The notes under the pieces were generated by a model. The model did no database searches and had not been told where the DNA came from. It was given only the letters and a program-made list of their open reading frames with translations. Of a DNA stretch of 64,000 nt, positions 42,481 to 50,456 are shown piece after piece (within the stretch, counting starts at the first letter, position 1; the number at the start of each line of letters is the position of its first letter). The stretch covers positions 744,001 through 808,000 of the forward strand of contig NZ_CP154858.1 of assembly GCF_041153465.1 (NCBI RefSeq), read 5' to 3'. The DNA is from Thermohahella caldifontis. Its GTDB lineage: Bacteria; Pseudomonadota; Gammaproteobacteria; Pseudomonadales; Oleiphilaceae. Position numbers and translations under genes: made by a program.

Positions 42481-43696
42481 GCCGCGCCATCATACTGGTA
42501 TTTGATTCACTGGGCATCGGCGATGCAGAAGATGGCGCGCACTACGGAGATGCCGGATCCAACACGCTGGGGCACATCATCGAGCAGTGCGCCCGGGGGC
42601 AGGCTGACCGTGAAGGCTTGCGACGTGGCCCGCTGAACATCCCCAACCTGACACGGCTGGGGCTCGTCAACGCGCTCGCCGCCAGCAGTCGTGAATCCCT
42701 GGAGGGTGTCACGCCGATTGCAGCGCCCGAAGGTGCCTGGGGTTATGCCCGCGAGCGCAGCCGGGGCAAGGATACCCCTTCCGGCCACTGGGAAATCGCC
42801 GGACTGCCGGTGGAATTCGAGTGGGGCGTCTTTCCCCGGGCCCGCCCAGCTTTCCGGATGATCTGGTGGAAGCACTGATCAAGCGCTGTGATCTGCCCGG
42901 CATTCTGGGCAATTGCCATGCCTCCGGTACCGAGATCCTCAAGCGTTTCGGGGAAGAGCATATCCGAACCGGCAAGCCGATCTGCTACACCTCGGCGGAT
43001 TCCGTGTTCCAGATCGCTGCCCATGAAACACACTTCGGACTGGACCGTCTCTATCAGGTCTGCGAGGTAGCCCGCGAGCTGGTGGATCCGCTCAATGTCG
43101 GCCGGGTGATTGCACGCCCGTTCATCGGCGAGACCGCCGAGACCTTTCAGCGCACCGGCAACCGTCGTGACTACACCACCCCACCCCATGCCCCGACACT
43201 GCTGGACGTGGTATCAGGTGCGGGTCGTGAAGTCATCAGCGTCGGCAAGATTTCCGATATCTTTGCCCACAAGGGCGTGACCCGAAAGATCAAGGCCAAC
43301 GGCAACATGGCCTTGCTGGACGCCACGCTGACGGCCATGGACAGTGCCCCGGATGGCAGTCTCGTGTTCACCAATTTCGTGGATTTCGACATGCTGTACG
43401 GTCACCGGCGCGATGTGGCCGGATACGCCCACGCGCTGGAGGCACTGGATGCCCGGTTACCGGAGCTGGAAGCACGGTTGCAGCCCGGTGATCTGGTGCT
43501 GATCACGGCAGATCACGGTTGTGATCCGACCTGGTCCGGCACTGACCATACCCGGGAGCATGTGCCCGTGGTCTTCTTTGGTCCCGGGGTGGCGGCTCAG
43601 GCGCTCGGTGAACGCAACACCTTTGCGGACATGGGCCAGACCGTGGCACGCTGGCTGGGTGTGCCTGAACTGTCCCACGGGCAGCCCTGCTTCTGA
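42477..43696 (+). pseudogene. deoB: Phosphopentomutase, frameshifted
   Basis: DeoB interconverts (deoxy)ribose-1-phosphate and -5-phosphate, feeding DeoC. The first frame (42477 to about 42837) has IILVFDSLGIGDAEDG, SNTLGHI and GKDTPSGHWEIAG. The second (about 42838 to 43696) has PSFPDDLVEALIKRC, GKISDIFAHKG, NFVDFDMLYGHRRD and the metal site LITADHGCDPTW. One extra C in the four-C run at 42834-42837 joins them as WGVFPPGPPSFPDDLVEAL, a full 406-residue enzyme. All catalytic motifs are conserved, which speaks against genuine decay. The ATG at 42477 has AGGAGG upstream. It is the last gene of the operon, with a terminator at 43722. Confidence 0.88.
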
Positions 43697-43721
43697 AAGT
43701 GGAAGAAGTGAGCTGGAAGTT

Positions 43722-43749
43722 GTGGCCGCATGCGCGGCCACGATTTTTT
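43722..43749 (+). terminator. Rho-independent terminator of the nucleoside operon
   Basis: GTGGCCG (43722-43728) pairs with CGGCCAC (43735-43741), followed by GATTTTTT. It lies 26 bases after the deoB stop and 11 bases before the convergent uraA end. Confidence 0.8.
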
Positions 43750-43759
43750 CAGAACAGCC

Positions 43760-45027
43760 TCAGACGGTATCACCCTGACGCAGCAGTTCATGATTGGCGT
43801 TCTTGTCTGCTTCGCTGCGTGGCAGCAGCAGATTCAGCACAATCGCCACAAAACCGCAGAGTGAAATGCCCTTCAGGTTCAGATCGCCATTGCCAATCAC
43901 CATGCCCCCGATACCGAATACCAGCGTCACGGAAACAATGACCAGATTGCGCGGCTCGGCCAGATCCACCTGATTGCGAATCAGCGAGTTCAGACCCACG
44001 ACAGCGATGGAACCAAACAGCAGGATGAGGATCCCCCCATCACCGGTGCCGGGATAGTCTGAAGCGCTGCACCAAACTTGGTCAGAAACGCCAGTGCAAT
44101 CGCCGTCACCGCAGCCCAGGTCATGATCCGGGGGTTACTCTGCCTGGTCAGCATGACCGCCCCCGTCACCTCGGAATAGGTGGTATTGGGCGGGCCACCA
44201 AAGAAGGCAGCCAGAGACGTGGCGAGCCCGTCACCGGCAAGCGTCCGGTGCAGACCGGGTGACTTGACGTAGTTCTTGCCTGTCACGTTGCTGATGGCCA
44301 GCACGTCACCAATGTGCTCGATGGCCGGCGCAATGGCCACCGGAATCATGAACAGAATGGCCTCCCAGCGGAATTCGGGGAAGGTGAAATTGGGCATACC
44401 GATCCAGCCGGCGTTTTCCACTGCCTCCAGTTTGACCACCCCCAGCGCCAGGGAAATCCCATAACCAACAGCCACACCAAACAGGATGGGCACCAGTCGT
44501 GCAATCCCCTTGGCAAAGACCGCAACCACCAGCGTGGTCAGTAGCGCGGGCAGTGAGATCATCAGGGCCGTGCCGTAGTCCATCAGTTGCGCCGAGCCGT
44601 CACCGGCCTTGCCCATGGCCATGTTCGCGGCAACCGGTGCCAGCCCCAGACCGATGGACATGATGACCGGGCCCACCACCACAGGCGGAAACAGCCTGGC
44701 CAGAAACTCGGTGCCCTTGATCTTCACGGCGGCAGCCAGCAGCAGGTAAACCCCGCCTGCGGCCATGAGCCCGCCCATCGTCGCCGGCAGACCATACATG
44801 TCCTTCGCCGCCAGGATGGGGGCAATGAACGCAAAGGAACTGGCCAGAAACACCGGCACGGAACGATTTGTCACCATCTGAAAGACCAGCGTGCCGGCAC
44901 CCGCGGTAAAGAGCGCCACGGTAGGATCCAGCCCCGTGATCAGCGGCATGAGCACCAGTGCGCCAAAAGCGACGAACAACATCTGAACGCCAGTCAGAAC
45001 CTCTTTCCAGAGCGCGTCTTTCTGCAT
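43760..45027 (-). pseudogene. uraA: Uracil permease (NCS2 family), frameshifted
   Basis: A uracil:proton symporter of the inner membrane. The first frame (45027 down to about 44039) contains most membrane segments with GAGTLVFQMVTNRSVPVFLASSF, FPPVVVGPVIMSIGLGLAPVAANMAMG and the substrate motif PVAIAPAIEHIGDVLAISN. The second (about 44033 down to 43760) has GLNSLIRNQVDLAEPRNLVIVS and the last helices. One extra base in the six-C run at 44033-44038 joins them as PVMGGILILLFGSIAVVGLNSL, a 422-residue permease. The gene begins three bases after the upp stop, so upp-uraA is an operon convergent with the nucleoside genes. Confidence 0.87.
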
Positions 45028-45029
45028 TG

Positions 45030-45668
45030 TCAGTCGTCCTTCTGCCGGGTGCCGAAAATCTTGTCGCCCGCATCCCCCAGGCCGGGAAGGATATAGCCCT
45101 TCTCGTTCAGACGCTCATCAATGGCCGCCGTGTAGATGCGCACATCCGGATGTGTCTCTTCCACCCTTGCAATTCCTTCGGGCGCGGCCACCAGCACCAG
45201 TGCCCGGATATCCTTGCAGCCTGCGCGCTTGATCAGCTCGATGGTGGAAATCATGGAGCCGCCGGTCGCCAGCATGGGATCCACAATCAGGGCCACACGC
45301 TGATCCATGTCACCGACCAGTTTTTCCAGGTAGGTCTGTGCTTCCAGCGTTTCTTCGTTGCGCACCTGCCCCACAACGGACACCTTGGCGCTCGGCACCA
45401 AGGAAAGCACTCCGTCCAGCATGCCCAGTCCGGCACGCAGGATGGGTACCACCGTCACTTTCTTGCCGGAGATCTTCTCGACCTTTACCGGGCCGGCCCA
45501 GCCTTCGATCACCTCTTCGGTCAGACCAAAATCCTTGGTCGCTTCATATGTCAGCAGTGCCGCCACTTCCTGCGCCAGCTCGCGGAAATTCTTGGTGCTG
45601 ATATCCTTGCGCCGCATCAGCCCAAGCTTGTGCCTAATCAACGGATGTCTGATTTCAAATGTATTCAT
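45030..45668 (-). CDS. upp: Uracil phosphoribosyltransferase
   Basis: A 212-residue enzyme that makes UMP from uracil and PRPP. It opens MNTFEIRHPLIRHKLGLMR; VVPILRAGLGMLDG, the PRPP loop ALIVDPMLATGGSM and the uracil-site end GLGDAGDKIFG are diagnostic. The start is the ATG at 45668; a longer in-frame ORF would extend into the IS element and is rejected. It is the first gene of upp-uraA and complements the nucleoside operon by salvaging the released uracil. An IS4-family element begins only 73 bases upstream and replaces the native far-upstream sequence. Confidence 0.95.
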   Translation of the reverse strand: MNTFEIRHPLIRHKLGLMRRKDISTKNFRELAQEVAALLTYEATKDFGLTEEVIEGWAGPVKVEKISGKKVTVVPILRAGLGMLDGVLSLVPSAKVSVVGQVRNEETLEAQTYLEKLVGDMDQRVALIVDPMLATGGSMISTIELIKRAGCKDIRALVLVAAPEGIARVEETHPDVRIYTAAIDERLNEKGYILPGLGDAGDKIFGTRQKDD

Positions 45669-45731
45669 TCCGGACAGTCTCCCCATGCATAAACCCTCTG
45701 ATTTTAACAGGATACGCCTGACGACAGAAGG

Positions 45732-45741
45732 GAGTTGAAAC
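45732..45741 (+). repeat. Target-site duplication, left copy
   Basis: GAGTTGAAAC, directly repeated at 47161-47170 on the far side of the IS element. Confidence 0.85.
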
Positions 45742-47160
45742 ATGGCGTCTCCCCATTTTTTACCCCGGTCCCGTGGCGAGAGAACCATTTCGGGCAAACA
45801 AGTCATCAATCAGACTTCGTGGTTTTCGTTTGCGCCAAAGTGACCAGAACAGCACCCGTGCACCTCTGAAAAGGTTCTGCCATCCCTTGAGCAGGCTGTA
45901 GAACGGGAACTTAAGCGCCTTGTCCGGCTTTTGACGGCGTGAACTTCTGATCAGACAGCTATCCCGGTCCTGCCAGACGGGAAGCAGTCCCCAGGCCAGA
46001 CTCGCCAGCGCAACCAGATTCTGAAGTGTGGTGAAGCGCCGTGCCGGTACAGACTCCAGCGCAAAGCCCTGCTTGGTAAAGCGGTAGCCTTCCTCGCAGG
46101 CCCAGCGGTCCATGTAGGCATGTATCATGCGCTCTCCCTGTCGCCTTCCGCGCACCGGACGCGTGGTAACCAGCACCAGAGGCTCCGGGCGGTCATGGCG
46201 GACGACAATCATCCACAAGGGGCTGTCCGGATGCTCTCGCAGCATCACCCGGGTGATACCAAACCTGACGCGGGGGCCTCCCCGTCTGAGTTGCCCCTGA
46301 TGCTTCAGCGGCAGTTCACGGGCAATCTGCTGCGCTGTTTTATGACGGTCCCGCCAGCACCAGTAGCGCTGATTGGCCGCTCTGACCAGCACCTGCCGTT
46401 CACACCGGATCCAGGCATCCCACAGGATGCCCCGGTCGCCTCCCCGGTCTATCACCCAGAGCAGATCCTTCCGGATGTGCCGGCTCACTTCATCCATCAC
46501 CGAGAGAATGTCATGGTTCTCGCTTCTGAATGCCGTGCGCCGCGGGGTATTCAGGCGGGTCAGCAACGGCAGCGTCTTCCCGCGCCGGACATCCCGTGCC
46601 ACCACGGTCATCAGCGGATATCCGCCGACAATTTCTCCGGTATCGCCGTCCCTGACGCGGCCCCGCCATTCACTTTTCGGTGCGCCGTCACGGTTCAGAT
46701 CGCCCGGATCAATGGCCAGGATCATGTCCTGCGTGACGTGCCGGCTGACGTGCGCAAGCTGCACCTGCTCTGCGGCCTAGGCCACTTCACTGTGTCCGGC
46801 CAGCATGCGGGAAATGCGCTTCTGGGTATGGTGCAGTCTGCATGGCTCATTGAGTGTGCGGGCAATCTCTGCCTGCGTGAGGGAACCGGAAGTGAGGATG
46901 CCGAAAGTGACCTCTGCCATGAGCTTTCGCACAGGCCGTGTGATCTGTTCAGGTGCCTGGTCAATCAGGCTGCAGAGGCGGGCTTTCCATTTTGTCCGAT
47001 CTGTGGCATGGTAAGGCATCGGGGTTTTCCTTTGGGTTCAGTGACTTATGGCCAATCACATTGTACCCGGAGGGAAACCCCGATTCCGTTACCACATCAC
47101 GTTTTTCCCTTTAAAGTCAAAAGGTTGAATGGCGCCTTCTGAAAAAATGGGGAGACGCCA
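45742..47160 (-). mobile_element. IS4-family insertion sequence (about 1.42 kb)
   Basis: Perfect 19-bp inverted repeats, TGGCGTCTCCCCATTTTTT at 45743-45761 and its complement at 47142-47160, bound the element. A 10-bp target duplication GAGTTGAAAC lies outside both ends; the extra A at 45742 is the single unmatched base. One transposase frame on the minus strand nearly fills it and stops inside the left repeat. The frame is interrupted by an amber codon, so this copy is probably not autonomous. About 120 bases at the right end are non-coding leader. Confidence 0.92.
45760..47019 (-). pseudogene. IS4-family transposase, interrupted by an in-frame TAG
   Basis: One reading frame from the ATG at 47019 to the stop at 45760 encodes about 419 residues, but a TAG at 46777-46779 ends the first part after 80 residues (HSEVA-stop-AAEQVQLAHV). 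There is no frame change. The rest keeps the IS4 DDE core: Asp in MILAIDPGDLNRDG, Asp in LLWVIDRGGDRG, and the YREK signature Y-x2-R-x3-E-x6-K in YMDRWACEEGYRFTK. A GTG at 46764 could start a truncated protein without the N-terminal DNA-binding part. The ATG follows AAAGGAAAA. A single base substitution explains the break. Confidence 0.87.
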
Positions 47161-47170
47161 GAGTTGAAAC
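47161..47170 (+). repeat. Target-site duplication, right copy
   Basis: GAGTTGAAAC, matching 45732-45741. The 159 bases from here to the next gene are the original upp upstream region, now moved 1.4 kb away, plus the promoter of the dehydrogenase gene. Confidence 0.85.
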
Positions 47171-47260
47171 GCATGGCGCCAAATTCGGCATCTTCATCGT
47201 CGATCTCCCCAAAATGAAACATGACACAATCCGGAGTTCCCGAAACCGCGACACATCCGC

Positions 47261-47290
47261 TTTCGTTTCCCCGCCCGCTCAACCTATAAT
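47261..47290 (+). promoter_or_regulatory. Probable sigma-70 promoter of the nucleotide-sugar dehydrogenase
   Basis: A perfect -10 box TATAAT lies at 47285-47290, 39 bases before the ATG. The -35 region (TTTCGT at 47261-47266) is weak with 18-base spacing. Confidence 0.5.
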
Positions 47291-47329
47291 GCCCGCAGCC
47301 TTTACTGACTCAGGATGAAAAGGACAGTC

Positions 47330-48604
47330 ATGACTCTGGACAATGTGCGCCTGGCCATCATCGGCCTCGGTTACGTGGGACTGCCGCTGGCGGTGGAATT
47401 CGGAAAACATTACGACACGCTGGGGTTTGACGTCAGCACCCGGCGCGTCGAGGCCTTGAAAGCGGGCCACGACAGCACCCTGGAAGTCTCCGACGAAGAA
47501 CTGAAAACCGCCACCCGTTTGCGATACAGCCATGATCCCGCAGACCTTGCAGACCGGAACATTTACATTGTGACCGTGCCCACCCCCATCGACGATTACA
47601 AGATCCCCGATCTCGGGCCGGTCAGGGCAGCCAGCCGTACTATCGGTCAGTATCTCAAGAAGGGGGATATCGTCATCTACGAATCCACCGTATATCCCGG
47701 CACCACCGAAGAGGTGTGCGTCCCCATTCTGGAAGAAATGTCCGGCCTGACCTTCAACAAGGACTTTTTCTGCGGCTACAGTCCGGAGCGCATCAATCCG
47801 GGCGACAAGGAACACCGGGTCACCACCATTCTCAAGGTCACCTCCGGCTCTACGCCCGAAATTGCCGACAAGGTGGATGCCCTCTATGCCTCCATCATCA
47901 CCGCCGGCACCCACAAGGCTTCATCCATCAAGGTGGCCGAAGCGGCCAAGGTGATCGAGAACACCCAGCGCGACGTCAACATTGCCCTGATCAACGAGCT
48001 GGCCATGATCTTCGAGAAGCTCGGCATCGACACCCTGGAAGTGCTGGAAGCGGCCGGCACCAAGTGGAATTTCCTGCCCTTCCGGCCCGGTCTGGTCGGC
48101 GGCCACTGTATCGGCGTGGATCCGTATTACCTTACCTACAAGGCGCAGGCCGTGGGCCACCATCCTGAGATGATCCTTTCCGGCCGGCGAATCAATGACG
48201 GCATGGGCGAGTATGTGGCCGAGCGCGTGATCAAGCTCATGACACGGAAGAAAATCGGCATTTCCGAAGCGCGTGTACTGATCCTCGGACTGACATTCAA
48301 GGAAAACTGCCCGGACATCCGCAATACGCGTGTCATCGACGTGATCAGTACTCTGGAGTCCTATGGTACCCGTGTGGACGTGCATGACCCCTGGGCCAGC
48401 CCGGCGGAAGCGGAAGAAGAATACGGCATCAAACCGGTTCCCTCGCCGGAGAAAGAGGCTTATGATGCCATAGTGATTGCCGTCGGCCACCGGCAGTTCA
48501 GGGCGCTGGGCGCAGAGGGCATTCATGCCTTCGGAAAGCCCGATCACGTGCTCTTTGACGTGAAGCATATTCTGCCGCGCGAAGACGTGGACGGCCGGCT
48601 ATAA
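47330..48604 (+). CDS. tviB: Nucleotide-sugar dehydrogenase (TviB/WbpO-like)
   Basis: A 424-residue UDP-sugar 6-dehydrogenase of the Vi-polysaccharide TviB/WbpO type, which oxidises UDP-GlcNAc or UDP-GalNAc to the uronate in capsule or O-antigen pathways. The NAD motif LAIIGLGYVGLPLAVEFG is near the start. VTVPTPID, YESTVYPGTTEE, the catalytic-Cys loop GGHCIGVDPYYL and the C-terminal NDP-sugar domain FKENCPDIRNTRVIDV follow. The ATG at 47330 follows AAGGACA; an alternative in-frame ATG is five codons upstream. Unusually, no glycosyltransferase, epimerase or polymerase gene lies beside it. The exact substrate is inferred. Confidence 0.9.
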   Translation: MTLDNVRLAIIGLGYVGLPLAVEFGKHYDTLGFDVSTRRVEALKAGHDSTLEVSDEELKTATRLRYSHDPADLADRNIYIVTVPTPIDDYKIPDLGPVRAASRTIGQYLKKGDIVIYESTVYPGTTEEVCVPILEEMSGLTFNKDFFCGYSPERINPGDKEHRVTTILKVTSGSTPEIADKVDALYASIITAGTHKASSIKVAEAAKVIENTQRDVNIALINELAMIFEKLGIDTLEVLEAAGTKWNFLPFRPGLVGGHCIGVDPYYLTYKAQAVGHHPEMILSGRRINDGMGEYVAERVIKLMTRKKIGISEARVLILGLTFKENCPDIRNTRVIDVISTLESYGTRVDVHDPWASPAEAEEEYGIKPVPSPEKEAYDAIVIAVGHRQFRALGAEGIHAFGKPDHVLFDVKHILPREDVDGRL

Positions 48605-48642
48605 AAGAGACAGACGTCAACCCTTGAAAGGAGTAAATACTC

Positions 48643-49617
48643 ATGAGCAGGATTTACGACGACAACTCGCTGTCCATCGGCCGGACACCGCTGGTCCGGA
48701 TCAATCGCATTGTCAGTGACAATGCCACCGTGCTGGCCAAAATTGAAGGCCGCAACCCCGCTTACTCGGTCAAGTGCCGTATCGGTGCCAACATGGTCTG
48801 GGATGCCGAACAGCGTGGCGCGCTCAAGCCCGGCATGACCATCGTTGAGCCCACCAGTGGCAATACCGGCATTGCACTGGCCTTCGTGGCGGCGGCTCGG
48901 GGATACAAGCTTATCCTGACCATGCCCGCCTCCATGAGTCTGGAGCGGCGCAAGGTGGTCAAGGCGCTCGGCGCAGAAGTCATCCTCACGGACCCGGCCA
49001 AGGGCATGAAAGGTGCCATCGAGAAGGCTCGCGAAATCGCCGAGGCCGATCCCGAACAGCACATCATTCTGCAGCAGTTCGAAAACCCGGCCAACCCGGC
49101 CATACATGAAAAGACCACCGGTCCGGAAATCTGGGAAGACACGGAAGGCGCCATCGATATCCTCGTGGCGGGTGTCGGTACGGGCGGGACCATCACCGGC
49201 GTATCCCGCTACATCAAGCAGACCTGTGGCAAGGCCATTCAGAGCATTGCCGTGGAACCGACGGATTCTCCGGTGATCACCCAGGCGTTGGCGGGGCAGG
49301 AGCTCACTCCCGGCCCCCACAAGATTCAGGGCATTGGCGCGGGATTCATCCCGAAGAACCTGGACCTGTCGCTGATTGATGGTGTGGAGCGCGTCACCAA
49401 TGAAGAAGCAATCGAAATGGCGCACCGCCTCATGAAAGAGGAAGGCATTCTGGTGGGCATTTCCTGTGGCGCCGCCATGACCGCCGCAGCCCGGCTCGCC
49501 GAAAAGCCGGAAAACAAGGGCAAGACCATCGTCGTGATTCTGCCGGATTCTGCGGAACGCTACCTGAGCAGCCCGCTGTTTGAAGGTGTCTTTACGGACA
49601 AGGAACTCAATCCCTGA
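48643..49617 (+). CDS. cysK: Cysteine synthase A (O-acetylserine sulfhydrylase)
   Basis: A 324-residue PLP enzyme that makes cysteine from O-acetylserine and sulfide. PLP Lys44 is in NPAYSVKCR, the substrate loop TSGNTG is at 71-76, VAGVGTGGTITG is the phosphate-binding glycine loop, and ISCGAAMTAA and LPDSAERYLS complete the site. The YSVKCR pattern is that of CysK rather than CysM. An AAAGGAG ribosome site precedes the ATG. A hairpin after the stop separates it from the convergent amidotransferase gene. Confidence 0.94.
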   Translation: MSRIYDDNSLSIGRTPLVRINRIVSDNATVLAKIEGRNPAYSVKCRIGANMVWDAEQRGALKPGMTIVEPTSGNTGIALAFVAAARGYKLILTMPASMSLERRKVVKALGAEVILTDPAKGMKGAIEKAREIAEADPEQHIILQQFENPANPAIHEKTTGPEIWEDTEGAIDILVAGVGTGGTITGVSRYIKQTCGKAIQSIAVEPTDSPVITQALAGQELTPGPHKIQGIGAGFIPKNLDLSLIDGVERVTNEEAIEMAHRLMKEEGILVGISCGAAMTAAARLAEKPENKGKTIVVILPDSAERYLSSPLFEGVFTDKELNP

Positions 49618-49624
49618 TCGTCAG

Positions 49625-49647
49625 GCGGGGTACCTCGTGTACCCCGC
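49625..49647. terminator. Hairpin between convergent cysK and the amidotransferase gene
   Basis: GCGGGGTAC (49625-49633) pairs with GTACCCCGC (49639-49647) around CTCGT, seven bases after the cysK stop and five before the end of the opposite gene. There is no strong T-run, but the place suits a shared terminator. Confidence 0.55.
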
Positions 49648-49652
49648 TGCCT

Positions 49653-50450
49653 TCAGTCTCCAGTGGGCGCCTCAAAGACCGCCGTCACTTCTCCGTCCTG
49701 CAGTACCCGAAGCTGTCCGGAGGGCAGTTTTTCCCAGGCTTCATCCACCGTGAGCGGCTGAGTTGCCAATACCGTCACCACATCGCCCGGCGTGGTGTGC
49801 TCCGAGAAATCAATGGCGATATCACTGTCCGCCAGGGTGGCCCGCCCAAAGGGGGCGCGCCGGGTAATCTGGTGCAGGTGAGTGTGGCAATAGACATACA
49901 AGGCACGGCCTTCCGACAGCAGCAGATTAAATACGCCCTTCGCGCTGATTTGCGTACACAGCTCATGAATCACCTGCCCCAGCTCCACAACATCGGGCAT
50001 GTGATCGAAACGATGGCGGATCTGATTCAGCATCCAGCAGAACAGATGCTCGCTGTCCGTCGTGCCTACCGGTAAAGCCTGATCACCGGGTGTGACAACA
50101 AAGCTGCGAAAGGCGGGGACCTGCCCGTTGTGGGCAAAGCACCAGTAGTGTCCGAACAGCTCGCGCACAAAGGGGTGAGTGTTTGCCAGACAGATTTCAC
50201 CCTGGTTAGCCTGGCGGATGTGGCTGATCACGGTCTTGCTCTTGAGTGGATACCGACAAACAAACTCCGCCATTTCCGACTGAGAACTGGGATTCGGGTC
50301 ACGAAACACCCGGATACCCTTACCTTCATAGAAGGCCATGCCCCAGCCATCCCGGTGGGGGCCCGCTTCCCCACCTCTCCTGCGCAACCCTTCCCATGAA
50401 AATTGTATGTCAGTGGGCACATTGGCGCTCATGGCCATCAGTTCACACAT
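49653..50450 (-). CDS. yafJ: Class II glutamine amidotransferase (YafJ-like)
   Basis: A 265-residue Ntn-type glutamine amidotransferase domain protein. The nucleophile is Cys2 (MCELMAMSANVP), and RRGGEAGPHRDGWGMAFYEG, ISHIRQANQGEICLANTHPF and FAHNGQVPAF make the glutaminase site; GTTDSEHLF is also typical. No synthase domain is attached and the physiological acceptor of the ammonia is unknown for YafJ proteins. It lies six bases downstream of the large VWA-domain gene and is probably co-transcribed with it. Confidence 0.9.
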   Translation of the reverse strand: MCELMAMSANVPTDIQFSWEGLRRRGGEAGPHRDGWGMAFYEGKGIRVFRDPNPSSQSEMAEFVCRYPLKSKTVISHIRQANQGEICLANTHPFVRELFGHYWCFAHNGQVPAFRSFVVTPGDQALPVGTTDSEHLFCWMLNQIRHRFDHMPDVVELGQVIHELCTQISAKGVFNLLLSEGRALYVYCHTHLHQITRRAPFGRATLADSDIAIDFSEHTTPGDVVTVLATQPLTVDEAWEKLPSGQLRVLQDGEVTAVFEAPTGD

Positions 50451-50456
50451 CAGGCT

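Noticed and set aside
42821..43696. Second half of deoB as a separate gene beginning MGRLSPGPPS
   Set aside because: That start is an alternative codon with no ribosome site, and the product lacks the N-terminal metal and phosphate motifs found in the preceding frame; it is one split gene.
46764..47019. Two-ORF IS with programmed frameshift between orfA and orfB
   Set aside because: The two parts are in the same frame and separated by a single TAG, with no slippery sequence; IS4 elements have one ORF.
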